A DNA stretch of 60,958 bases from positions 1-60,958 of the forward strand of contig CALKIR010000050.1 of assembly GCA_937995985.1 (NCBI GenBank). The letters run 5' to 3'. Under the pieces are notes generated by a model. The model saw nothing but the letters and a program-made list of their open reading frames with translations. It had not been told where the DNA came from and did not search any database. Both the position numbers and the translations under genes were made by a program. This document shows, in pieces, positions 8,430 through 16,543 of the stretch; the stretch's first letter is position 1, and every line of letters starts with the position of its first letter. Origin of the DNA: an uncultured Alcaligenaceae bacterium (GTDB taxonomy: Bacteria; Pseudomonadota; Gammaproteobacteria; Burkholderiales; Burkholderiaceae_B).

Positions 8430-8486
8430 AAGCACTAAGAGCAGATTAACTGTCAATGAGCGCATTGTTCAGGAGCAACACGAGCC

Positions 8487-8918
8487 ATGGTAAAACCTAT
8501 TCCTCTTCATCATAGCCCGCACACTCTCTCTTCTTCTCAAGAGAGCGTTCATCTGCGTGATACAGAAAATATACAAACCAAAACTGCTGTTCCCGAAACG
8601 ACCCATACGCTTAAAGCCGAGCTGTCCAATCAATACAATAATGAGCATTCGCTTGTGCCCTCACAAGCAGTCCCTTCTACCAATCAAGACCCCCAGCCGG
8701 GGTCTTTAGAAAAAGCGCTGCAGCAGCTCAACGAAAAAATGCAGCCTTGGGCAACAGGCATAAAATTTGAAATAGATTCTGAACTTGATCGTTTAGTCGT
8801 GTCTATCATTGATAACCACAGCGGAGAGGTCTTGCGCACCATCCCATCTGAAACCCTGCTACAAATCGCAAAAATGATCACGACCTTTCAAGGGCAAAAT
8901 ATTGACACCAAAGTTTAA
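8487..8918 (+). CDS. flaG: FlaG family protein
   Basis: 143 residues. The C-terminal half (about 75-143) is the FlaG domain, with ALQQLNEKMQPW, IKFEIDSELDRLVVSIID, SGEVLRTIPSETLLQIAKMI. The N-terminal half is polar and low in complexity. FlaG proteins influence filament length or stability in Vibrio, Campylobacter and others; the exact role is unclear. It is the first gene of the flaG-fliD-fliS-fliT block behind a sigma-28 promoter. In many relatives fliC sits immediately before it; here no flagellin gene does. Confidence 0.85.
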   Translation: MVKPIPLHHSPHTLSSSQESVHLRDTENIQTKTAVPETTHTLKAELSNQYNNEHSLVPSQAVPSTNQDPQPGSLEKALQQLNEKMQPWATGIKFEIDSELDRLVVSIIDNHSGEVLRTIPSETLLQIAKMITTFQGQNIDTKV

Positions 8919-8997
8919 TTTCGTTAAACAAAAACTCTTTTTGCCCTCGACTTTTGATACAAGACCCTTAAGCATCACGACATAAAGGACATTAACA

Positions 8998-10398
8998 ATG
9001 GCGACCATCTCTTCAATAGGCGTAGGATCTGGACTTCCTCTCGATACCCTGCTCAATGATTTGCGCAAGGCAGAAAATCTCCCCTTGGTGCTGATTGCGC
9101 AACGCCAAGAATTAGCGCAAAGTCGCTTATCTAGTTATGGCCTCATCAAAAACTCTTTAGACGAGCTGTTCACTCTAGCAGACAAGCTCTCTAAACCCGA
9201 TGCCCTCATTGCTATGGATGTGCACAGCAGTCATGAAGGACTCAGCGCCCATATCAATCAGCATGCCATTGCTGGTAATTACACCATAGAGGTACAGCAA
9301 ACCGCACGGGCTCAAGAGCTCGTTGCCCAAGGCTATGCAGAACTTCATGCACCGCTAACCGATACAGAGACGACCCTCAGCGTCCACTTAAAAAATGGTG
9401 AACAAGCAGAAATCACTATTCAAGCAGGGACTACTTTAAATGAACTGGTCGCACAAATTAATGCTAATGCAGATCTCGGTATCGACGCTACTGTCATTAA
9501 TGATGGTACAGATAGCCCTTATCGTCTGATGCTTCGCCGCCAAGAAACCGGGGTAGACGCAGCCATTCAAAGCATTCAATTTTCAGATGAGCATCTCAAC
9601 AATTTATTCGGCTACGATGCAGCCCAAGAACACAGCAACTATACCGTCACACCCGCTGCCGACGCCGCTATTGTGATCAATGGAATACCCATCACCAGTG
9701 CCAGTAACAAGTTTAGCAATGTGATGCGCGGCGTTGACCTAAGCCTAGAGGCGCACCATCACTATGAGCACCCTATAGAGCTTAAGATTGCGCATGATGT
9801 GGACAAAAGCAAAGACCAAATCATCAAACTTGTTGAACAATACAATGAGCTGTTTAGCACCATCGATGATTTGTCTCGCTATGATATTGATTCAAATACA
9901 AAAAGACCGTTAGCCGCTGATTCCACCACCCGTCGAATCAAGGGACAGCTTACCAAGGCGCTACAATTTCATTTGCCTGAAGGGAATCTGCGCACCCTTA
10001 ATAATATTGGCATTTCTCTAGATCCCAAAACCGGAAGACTCTTAATTAATGAACAAGCCCTTACAAAGGCATTACAAGAGGACTTAAATGGTGTCAACGA
10101 GCTCATCTCTGGGCCTAATGGCTTTGCTGCACATTTAGTCCAAGAAATCACACCAATACTTAAGGGTCAAGGCGATCATAAGGGATTTATCGATGTCGCC
10201 ACTGATAGTGTCAATAAACAAATACGAGAGCTTCAAAAGCAATATGACACCACCCAAGATCGTATCGATGCCCGAATGAATAATTACAGGATGCAATTCC
10301 AGCAACTGGATCTATTGGTCAACCAAATGAACCAAACCAGCTCCTATCTCACCCAGCAATTGAGCATGCTGGCCAATATGAACAAACAGGGTAAATAA
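8998..10398 (+). CDS. fliD: Flagellar hook-associated protein 2 (filament cap)
   Basis: Forms the cap at the filament tip that folds incoming flagellin in place. The 466-residue product begins with the conserved ISSIGVGSGLPLDTLLNDLRKAE. The HAP2 N-terminal domain covers about 10-100 and the C-terminal domain about 220-450, ending with the coiled coil NKQIRELQKQYDTTQDR and the C-terminal QMNQTSSYLTQQLSML. It lies 79 bp after flaG. fliS begins 3 bp after its stop. Its length suits a mid-sized FliD with a modest variable D2-D3 region. Confidence 0.95.
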   Translation: MATISSIGVGSGLPLDTLLNDLRKAENLPLVLIAQRQELAQSRLSSYGLIKNSLDELFTLADKLSKPDALIAMDVHSSHEGLSAHINQHAIAGNYTIEVQQTARAQELVAQGYAELHAPLTDTETTLSVHLKNGEQAEITIQAGTTLNELVAQINANADLGIDATVINDGTDSPYRLMLRRQETGVDAAIQSIQFSDEHLNNLFGYDAAQEHSNYTVTPAADAAIVINGIPITSASNKFSNVMRGVDLSLEAHHHYEHPIELKIAHDVDKSKDQIIKLVEQYNELFSTIDDLSRYDIDSNTKRPLAADSTTRRIKGQLTKALQFHLPEGNLRTLNNIGISLDPKTGRLLINEQALTKALQEDLNGVNELISGPNGFAAHLVQEITPILKGQGDHKGFIDVATDSVNKQIRELQKQYDTTQDRIDARMNNYRMQFQQLDLLVNQMNQTSSYLTQQLSMLANMNKQGK

Positions 10399-10401
10399 GC
10401 C

Positions 10402-10836
10402 ATGAACCAAATATATTCAGCACGAAGTCGACGTGCTTCAGGGGCACAGCAATATGCGCGAGTAGATCTAGAATCCCAAGTGCTCGCGGCGCGCCCCGAG
10501 CAACTTATTAACCTGCTCTTTAGAGGAGCACGCACGGCAGTCAAAAAAGCACAAATCCATCTGGATAATGGTGATGTTGCCCAGCGCGGCGCGATGATAT
10601 CCAAAGCTGTTGATATTGTCGATACAGGACTTAAAGCAGCGGTTAACAAAGAAGTAGGGGGCGAAGTAAGTGAACACTTAATCAGGAGCTATGAGCTCAT
10701 AGTTTATCACCTATTGCAAGCCAATATTCGCTCTGACAAGAGCCATCTACAAACAGCTGAAACCATGCTTAAAAACCTACACGAAGCTTGGAATGAAGCG
10801 GTTCAGTTAACCCAAAAAGAAGTTGCTACTGGTTAA
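10402..10836 (+). CDS. fliS: Flagellin export chaperone
   Basis: Binds the disordered C-terminus of flagellin in the cytoplasm and delivers it to FlhA. 144 residues, all-helical, with the family features YARVDLESQVLAARPEQLINLLFRGA, then GDVAQRGAMISKAVDIVDTGLKAAV and a conserved Tyr near the N-terminus (YSAR). The gene starts 3 bp after fliD and is followed by fliT. Its presence implies that a flagellin is made somewhere in the genome, although none is encoded in this window. Confidence 0.93.
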   Translation: MNQIYSARSRRASGAQQYARVDLESQVLAARPEQLINLLFRGARTAVKKAQIHLDNGDVAQRGAMISKAVDIVDTGLKAAVNKEVGGEVSEHLIRSYELIVYHLLQANIRSDKSHLQTAETMLKNLHEAWNEAVQLTQKEVATG

Positions 10837-10843
10837 TTTGCCT

Positions 10844-11173
10844 ATGTCTAAACCCTTCTGCCTACTTTCCCCTCTTGCTTTGTATCAGCAGCTGGCTCAA
10901 CTAAGCGAACAGATATTAGATGCCATACAGCAAAAGCAATGGTCTACAGCAGCTGAGCTCTGTGATACCTATACTGATACACTAAAAGCTCTTGAGCACC
11001 TCCCGGGCCTGACTCGTGAGCAACTACAAGAGCGCCGTCCTTTTTTAGGGGCCATCCTAACTAATGATGCGCTAATTCATGCCAGTCTGAATTCAGATGC
11101 TCACATTTACCAACCTATTTATGATGCCCATAATTTTGAGAAACACACCGTAATGTACGCTTATTTGCATTAA
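10844..11173 (+). CDS. fliT: FliT-like flagellar chaperone
   Basis: 109 residues from the ATG at 10844; an in-frame TTG 21 bp further upstream overlaps fliS and was not preferred. It is mostly helical (YQQLAQLSEQILDAIQQKQW, AAELCDTYTDTLKALEHL) and sits in the fliT position after fliS. In other bacteria FliT chaperones FliD and, in enterics, also binds FlhDC to tune class II genes. Sequence similarity is weak, as is usual for FliT, so the call rests largely on size, helical profile and context. Confidence 0.7.
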   Translation: MSKPFCLLSPLALYQQLAQLSEQILDAIQQKQWSTAAELCDTYTDTLKALEHLPGLTREQLQERRPFLGAILTNDALIHASLNSDAHIYQPIYDAHNFEKHTVMYAYLH

Positions 11174-11194
11174 ATACTCTTGGGGTAAGGCATA

Positions 11195-12175
11195 ATGACT
11201 GCAGGTGGTCCATCCTCGCTAGGAACCCTCCTAATACAGCGCCTAGATTCCCTATTGGGACTGACCCAGTCTCAACAGCTCAATCTAAGCGCTGGGGCTC
11301 GTCCTGATGCAGTGACCCCAACTGAAAAAAGTCACCCCGGGCAGCCTTTACGCAACCCAGGCAAAAAACCTTTAGCCACAGCACAGCAGCGCGCAACTCA
11401 AGCACGTGCAACAGGCCACTCCCCCCTTGAGCGCTCCCTGACAAGCACCCCTAACGCCCAGCCACCACAGTCCTCCATTCAGACTCATTTTGGGCGCACG
11501 GCGCATTTTATTTTGCAGCTCTTTGAACAACTGCCCCAAGCACCTGGCCTGCGCTCACCACAACCGCTGCTCTCACGCCCCCTTTCCTCGCCAGCCCCGC
11601 CTTCTGCCGCACACCCAACTCCCCCATCCAGCCCCGTGCCTCTGGCCTCTCACCTGCAGCCACTCTTACAACAAGAATTGCTGCATAGCGGGCTCTTTTA
11701 TGAATCGTTACTGCGGCAGCATGTGCAAGGAAAACTACCCGCTAAGGAAGTACTGCAACAACAACCTCAAAACATACTCGTACAAACTACTGATGAGGCT
11801 CAGTCCTCTACTCCCGCCCCCCCACTTCATTCTCTTATCCGCCAACAATTAGAACTGTTGGCCACGCAACAATGGGAATGGAGGGGTGAACTGTGGCCAG
11901 GCGTACCCATGTATTGGCAGTTTCATGCCCATAACAAAGAGCATGACGCCCCACAATCCTCACCGGATACCCCTCAATGGAGTAGTCGTATTCATCTGTC
12001 ATTACCCGTAGACGACCCTGTCCAAATCCATATTCACTGGTCCTCCCAGCGTTTAGATATCCATATAAAGGCTCGCCCTGAACGACTGCATCATTTAAAA
12101 GCCTCTTCGGCGCCATTGCGTCACCGCTTGCAGCTCCTTAACCCAAACCTCACTCTGCATTGGATAGCACAATGA
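11195..12175 (+). CDS. FliK-like protein (second hook-length-control-type C-terminal domain)
   Basis: 326 residues. The first 200 are Pro/Gln/Ser-rich and low in complexity, as in FliK. The C-terminal part (about 215-326) looks like a flagellar hook-length control (Flg_hook) domain: IRQQLELLATQQWEWRGELW, then beta-strand-like segments SRIHLSLPVDDPVQIHIHW and LDIHIKARPERL. It is distinct from the true FliK at 18.4 kb and shares an ATGA overlap with the next gene, which resembles the FlhB cytoplasmic tail. FliK acts by contacting FlhBc, so the two products may be partners. A GGGGTAAGG Shine-Dalgarno-like stretch precedes the ATG. The function is not known. Confidence 0.65.
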   Translation: MTAGGPSSLGTLLIQRLDSLLGLTQSQQLNLSAGARPDAVTPTEKSHPGQPLRNPGKKPLATAQQRATQARATGHSPLERSLTSTPNAQPPQSSIQTHFGRTAHFILQLFEQLPQAPGLRSPQPLLSRPLSSPAPPSAAHPTPPSSPVPLASHLQPLLQQELLHSGLFYESLLRQHVQGKLPAKEVLQQQPQNILVQTTDEAQSSTPAPPLHSLIRQQLELLATQQWEWRGELWPGVPMYWQFHAHNKEHDAPQSSPDTPQWSSRIHLSLPVDDPVQIHIHWSSQRLDIHIKARPERLHHLKASSAPLRHRLQLLNPNLTLHWIAQ

Positions 12176-12489
12176 ACGACCATACTCAACCACCTCGCCG
12201 CAGCGCCGTTGCCTTACGCTATGATCCTCAAACTGATCCCGCCCCACAGGTCATTGCTAAAGGTTATGGTGAAATTGCTGATGCCATCATTCGTCATGCT
12301 GAGCAAGCAGGGCTGTATGTACATGCACAGCCAGAATTAGTAAGCCTGCTGATGCAAATAGACCTCGATACTTATATCCCTCCTGAGCTCTATCAAGTCG
12401 TTGCTGAGTTACTGGCTTGGGTCTATCAAATTGAAACTCAACACGCTCCCCTCGCCCCTTCGAACACCGCCCCCTCAAAAAAAGCATAA
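12172..12489 (+). CDS. FlhB C-terminal-domain-like protein (FhlB type)
   Basis: 105 residues from the ATG at 12172, overlapping the previous stop as ATGA. Residues about 12-95 align with the cytoplasmic tail of FlhB: AVALRYDPQTDPAPQVIAKG, then IIRHAEQAGLYVHAQPELVSLL, then YIPPELYQVVAELLAWVYQI, parallel to ALRY..., ERAQQHHVPI... and YASVAQVLAWVYQL in the FlhB of this locus. It has no membrane segments and lacks the NPTH self-cleavage motif: it begins just after where that motif would be. In some bacteria such free FlhBc copies can replace cleaved FlhBc; here the role is inferred. Pairing with a FliK-like gene suggests a part in export-specificity switching. Confidence 0.8.
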   Translation: MNDHTQPPRRSAVALRYDPQTDPAPQVIAKGYGEIADAIIRHAEQAGLYVHAQPELVSLLMQIDLDTYIPPELYQVVAELLAWVYQIETQHAPLAPSNTAPSKKA

Positions 12490-12671
12490 CTATTGGGCTT
12501 TTTTATATTTGCCCCGTGCCTCCATTCACATAATAAAGCCCGATTTTACCCGTTTAATAATTGGCTTAACCTGTGGTAGAAACGAGTAAAGTATTGTAAA
12601 CATATCCGTGCTTAGCGTACGGAATACCTTTATTGATGATGCTTTAGCTTAATTCGCAAGGGTTTTTCTCT

Positions 12672-13016
12672 ATGTCACAGGTTGCGTTATCTCAGATGGC
12701 CCAACTGCGCGCGACTCTTGATGCAGTCGCCTCACAAGCGGCACAACAGCCCACTGTACCCACACACCAAACTACCCGACTGCCCCCTCAGAACCACAGT
12801 TTTGCACATGTTCTCAATGATGCCCTACAGGCTGCCTCAGCGGTAGAAAACCGTGCTAATGCTCAGGCACGCGCCTTTGAGCTTGGCACGCCGGGCGTCA
12901 GCCTCAATGATGTGATGGTTGAATTACAAAAAGCACAGCTAACACTACAAACCACGGTGCAAATACGCAATCGCTTAGTTGCAGCCTATCAAGAAATAGC
13001 CAGCATGTCTGTCTAA
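12672..13016 (+). CDS. fliE: Flagellar hook-basal body protein FliE
   Basis: Rod/MS-ring adaptor, exported early by the flagellar type III system. The 114-residue product shows the family C-terminus: FAHVLNDALQAASAVENRANAQARAFELGTPGVSL followed by DVMVELQKAQLTLQTTVQIRNRLVAAYQEI. It opens the fliE-to-fliK operon, 182 bp after the preceding gene, so a class II promoter is likely in that gap. A TCCGT-N9-ACGGA inverted repeat lies about 50-70 bp before the start, but I cannot assign it to a known regulator. Confidence 0.95.
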   Translation: MSQVALSQMAQLRATLDAVASQAAQQPTVPTHQTTRLPPQNHSFAHVLNDALQAASAVENRANAQARAFELGTPGVSLNDVMVELQKAQLTLQTTVQIRNRLVAAYQEIASMSV

Positions 13017-13079
13017 GCGCTCTATGAACCGCTGTGTTTATTTGTTAATCTTTGTTCCCGTTTTTTTTCGAGTTGGTGA

Positions 13080-14774
13080 ATGAGCCAAATTGCCGATACT
13101 CTAAAGCGTGTACCCGGTTTAGGTGTGTTACGTAGCCTTCCACGAGTGGCGCAGCTTGGAATAGCTGCTGCGCTCGTTGCCGTTGTTATAGTACTAATAT
13201 TATGGTCGCGAACACCCGCCTATGGCGTTTTATTTAGCCAAATTGAAGAGCGGGATGGCGGCGCCATTATTGCAGCGCTTGAGCAAATGAATGTCCCGTT
13301 CAAACTCGGCGATCATGGCTCAGCTATCTATGTCCCTCAGGATCTAGTCTACAAAACCCGCATGAATCTTGCCGCTCAAGGGCTGCCGCGCGGTGGCAAT
13401 GTTGGCTATGAGCTTATGGATGAGATTCGTTTTGGCGCCAGCCAATTTGCTGAACAAGTGAATTATCAGCGTGCCCTAGAAGGCGAACTGGCCCAAACCA
13501 TAGAGTCTCTTTTTTCTGTAGAAAAAGCCCGGGTACATCTCGCCTTGCCACGTGATACGCTATTTACCCGACATCGACAAGCAGCCTCCGCCTCTGTGAT
13601 GCTCACCCTTTACCCTGGCCGCCACCTCACCGAAGAGCAAGTGTCAGCCATTAGCTGGTTGGTCGCCTCTAGTGTGCCCAACTTGCAGGCTGAGAATGTC
13701 TCAATCGTGAACCAAACGGGGCAACTTCTTAGTGGGTCTAGTGAGGCAGCTAAACAACTGGATAAGCAACGCAGAATCACTCAAGAAGTTGAACAACTTG
13801 CCATTGAGCGCATTCTGAATATTTTAGTACCGATTGTGGGAGAAGGAAATGTTCATGCCCAGGTCAGCGCAGAAATTGATTTCTCTCAACGCGAAGAAAC
13901 CTCTGAGACCTATGCGCCGAATCAAAAACCCTACGCTGCCGCTATTCGCAGTGAGCAGCTCAACACTGCCATTGATAACCAGCCTGGCCTGGCCCAAGGA
14001 GTTCCCGGAGCACTCAGCAATCAACCTCCCGTACCCGCTACGGCACCCATTGCAACGCCGCCCACGGGCACGGCTACAGACTCCCCCACAACGAATGATG
14101 ACTCAGAGAATACTGCAACAGGGCAACTGCTAAGCGCCCTTGAAGAAAGCCAGCGTCATGCGCCACAAGCCAATGCACGCAGTGAAATTATTCGCAACTA
14201 TGAAGTAGATCGCCTCATTAAGCATGTTAAAGGGGCACAAAATGAGCTTCAAAGACTGTCCATTGCCGTAGTCATTAATGAACGATATGAGGATGGAGCA
14301 TGGCAACCTCTTAGCTCGGAAGAGTTAGACAACCTGCGCTCATTAGTCAAACAAGCCGTTGGTTATAAAGCAGAACGAGGCGATAGCATTAGCATTGTCA
14401 ACGCACGCTTTAGCGATAGGCTCACTTCTCATGAAGCACGCTTCTGGGAGGAGTATAATTTTATTGAAATGGCCATCACTCTCATTAAATATTTACTGCT
14501 TGCGTTGTTATTCTTTGCCGCATGGCGCATTGTCATTCAACCATTAATACAAAGCGGGATGCACGCTTGGGCACAAGCCCAAACTCTACGCGAAGAAAAA
14601 GAAATGCACCGAGAACGAGAACAATCCGTTCAACAACGAGCCGCCGAAATCAATCGCTATGAGCAAAACCTCAACACTGCTCGTAGCATGGCAGAAAAAG
14701 ATCCCCGTGCCGTTGCTATGGTGCTCAGAGCATGGATGAATAAAGAGCATAACGATGACAGCCAAAGACGATAG
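13080..14774 (+). CDS. fliF: Flagellar MS-ring protein
   Basis: Inner-membrane ring that houses the export gate and mounts the C-ring. 564 residues: transmembrane helix 1 at about 23-43, YscJ/RBM domains (YGVLFSQIEERDGGAIIAALEQMNVPFKL, NLAAQGLPRGGNVGYELMD, QRALEGELAQTIESL), a low-complexity Pro/Thr-rich periplasmic loop at about 300-350, and transmembrane helix 2 at about 463-485. The C-terminal FliG-binding tail DPRAVAMVLRAWMNKE is intact. Its end overlaps the fliG start by 20 nt, which suggests translational coupling. Confidence 0.97.
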   Translation: MSQIADTLKRVPGLGVLRSLPRVAQLGIAAALVAVVIVLILWSRTPAYGVLFSQIEERDGGAIIAALEQMNVPFKLGDHGSAIYVPQDLVYKTRMNLAAQGLPRGGNVGYELMDEIRFGASQFAEQVNYQRALEGELAQTIESLFSVEKARVHLALPRDTLFTRHRQAASASVMLTLYPGRHLTEEQVSAISWLVASSVPNLQAENVSIVNQTGQLLSGSSEAAKQLDKQRRITQEVEQLAIERILNILVPIVGEGNVHAQVSAEIDFSQREETSETYAPNQKPYAAAIRSEQLNTAIDNQPGLAQGVPGALSNQPPVPATAPIATPPTGTATDSPTTNDDSENTATGQLLSALEESQRHAPQANARSEIIRNYEVDRLIKHVKGAQNELQRLSIAVVINERYEDGAWQPLSSEELDNLRSLVKQAVGYKAERGDSISIVNARFSDRLTSHEARFWEEYNFIEMAITLIKYLLLALLFFAAWRIVIQPLIQSGMHAWAQAQTLREEKEMHREREQSVQQRAAEINRYEQNLNTARSMAEKDPRAVAMVLRAWMNKEHNDDSQRR

Positions 14775-15768
14775 AGACCCATTACGCGATAGCGCTATTT
14801 TAATGATGGCCTTAGGCGAGGACGCCGCCGCTGAGGTATTTCGCTACTTAAACCCCCGCGAAGTCCAAGAGCTAGGAATGGCCATGGCACAGCTCCGTCA
14901 AGTCACACGAGCTGATATGGATCAGGTGCTCGAAGCCTTTCGCACTGAGGCCGATCAATTTATGGCGGTCACCCTTGATTCTGACGAATTTATTCGTTCG
15001 GTATTAAACAAAGCTTTGGGCGAAGACCGTGCTGCGGGAATCATCGAAGATATTCTTGAGAGTGGTGATGGTGATGGGGGCGGCATTGACGCCCTAAACT
15101 GGTTAGATGCAAGCAGCGTAGCTGAATTAATCAGCGACGAACACCCACAAATCATTGCTACTATTTTGGTGCATTTAGAGCGGGATAGGGCTGCAGATAT
15201 TTTGGTTGAATTGCCCGAGCGATTACGCGATGATGTGGTCCTACGTATTGCCACCTTTGGGGGGGTGCAACCCAATGCACTACAAGAGCTTACAGACGTC
15301 CTAAACAATATGCTTTCTGGCCAAGGCGCCAAACGAAGCAAGCTAGGTGGCCCACGCACTGCAGCGGAAATACTCAATTACATGAGCTCTTCGGATGAAG
15401 AGGCCATTGTGGCTAATCTAAAAACTATGGACAGCGACCTTACCGAACGTATCGTCGAAGAAATGTTTGTCTTTGAGAACCTGGCTGATGTCGAAGACAT
15501 TGCCATACAAATTATTCTCAAAGAAATTGAAACCAGCTCTTTGGCAATTGCTCTCAAAGGTGCAACCGATGAGTTACGAGAAAAATTCTTCCGCAACATG
15601 TCTAGTCGTGCAGCTGAAATGCTTCGTGAAGATATTGATGCCCAAGGACCTATCCGTATCTCAAGAGTAGAAGAAGAACAAAAAGCCATCGTTGAAGTCG
15701 CTCGCCGCTTAGCTGAAGCAGGACAAATTACTTTAGGAGGCCTAGGAAGCGATGACTATATCATCTAA
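14755..15768 (+). CDS. fliG: Flagellar motor switch protein FliG
   Basis: Rotor protein that meets MotA and transmits torque and switching. 337 residues with the N-terminal FliF-binding domain (SAILMMALGEDAAAEVFRYLNPREVQELG), the middle EHPQ motif (ISDEHPQIIATILVHL), and a C-terminal domain with the charged torque helix (KFFRNMSSRAAEMLREDIDAQGPI). Length and charges are typical. It overlaps fliF by 20 nt and fliH by 17 nt. Confidence 0.97.
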   Translation: MTAKDDRDPLRDSAILMMALGEDAAAEVFRYLNPREVQELGMAMAQLRQVTRADMDQVLEAFRTEADQFMAVTLDSDEFIRSVLNKALGEDRAAGIIEDILESGDGDGGGIDALNWLDASSVAELISDEHPQIIATILVHLERDRAADILVELPERLRDDVVLRIATFGGVQPNALQELTDVLNNMLSGQGAKRSKLGGPRTAAEILNYMSSSDEEAIVANLKTMDSDLTERIVEEMFVFENLADVEDIAIQIILKEIETSSLAIALKGATDELREKFFRNMSSRAAEMLREDIDAQGPIRISRVEEEQKAIVEVARRLAEAGQITLGGLGSDDYII

Positions 15769-16543
15769 GGACAAAGACTGGCGTCCATGGATAATGCCAG
15801 CAATGTCCGCGCCTCAAACCCAAGCCTCCCCTCTTCATAATAATCCCTCCCCTAAGCGCCCAAGCGCTGAAACCTTGCGTCACGCACTTGAAGAGATTCA
15901 GCAAGCTCGAGAACACGCAAGGACTCAAGGCCATGCAGAAGGCTATCAAGCTGGCCATCAAGAGGGACTGCAACAAGGCCAAGAACAAGGCTTTCAAAAA
16001 GGCTACGAAGAGGGACTACAAAAAGGTCTTCAAGAGGGGCTTCAACAAGCTCAGGAACAGACCCAACAGCAACACAAGCAATTCACCACCCGTCTGCATA
16101 CGCTCCTTGAACAAGCTCACAACAGCCTCCACCATTTAGATGAAAGCCTGGGGGAAGCGCTAGTCAGTCTGTGTTGCTCCTTGGCTGAACATATTTTGCA
16201 TCGCGAGATTCAGGCTCACAACTATGACTTACTGCCCATCATTAATCGTGCTCTGAGACATCTAACAGATGAACACCCAATTACCATTCACGTACATCCT
16301 GAGGACTACGCTCTACTGACTCAAAACGAAGATTGGCCGACACACTGGGCACTGTTGCCTGACTCACAACTCAGCCCATGCAGTATACAAATTCAAGCGC
16401 CCTGGGGAGAAGTAGATGCTCAACTGCACACTCGTTGGCAAGCACTACTACACAGTTTATTTCCAGATTTCCCCCAATCGTCTCCACAACGCACACTCGG
16501 GGTCCACACTAAGGATGAGAACGAGGCAGGCAGCACATCATGA
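15752..16543 (+). CDS. fliH: Flagellar assembly protein FliH
   Basis: Cytoplasmic stator-like regulator of the FliI ATPase that links it to the C-ring through FliN. 263 residues. Residues about 50-115 hold a long Gln/Glu-rich helix with Gly every fourth residue (GHAEGYQAGHQEGLQQG and following), the GxxxG helix typical of FliH. The C-terminal half is the FliH/V-ATPase E-subunit-like domain (LGEALVSLCCSLAEHILHREI, ITIHVHPEDYALL). The stop overlaps the fliI start as ATGA. An N-terminal Trp pair (KDWRPWIMP), probably used for binding FlhA or FliN, is present. Confidence 0.93.
   Translation: MTISSKDKDWRPWIMPAMSAPQTQASPLHNNPSPKRPSAETLRHALEEIQQAREHARTQGHAEGYQAGHQEGLQQGQEQGFQKGYEEGLQKGLQEGLQQAQEQTQQQHKQFTTRLHTLLEQAHNSLHHLDESLGEALVSLCCSLAEHILHREIQAHNYDLLPIINRALRHLTDEHPITIHVHPEDYALLTQNEDWPTHWALLPDSQLSPCSIQIQAPWGEVDAQLHTRWQALLHSLFPDFPQSSPQRTLGVHTKDENEAGSTS

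Noticed and set aside
8277..8465. Reverse-strand 62-codon frame between fliA and flaG
   Set aside because: It overlaps the flaG sigma-28 promoter, has no family resemblance and no clear ribosome site. Treated as non-coding.
8931..8961. Possible sigma-28 promoter before fliD (TTAAACAA-N11-GCCCTCGA)
   Set aside because: The -10 half matches only partly, and fliD can be read from the flaG promoter.
11490..11852. Forward 120-codon frame inside the FliK-like gene
   Set aside because: Shadow frame over low-complexity Pro/Gln-rich coding sequence.
15900..16075. Repetitive Gln/Gly-rich stretch that looks like a tandem repeat
   Set aside because: It is the normal GxxxG helix of FliH, not a separate repeat element.
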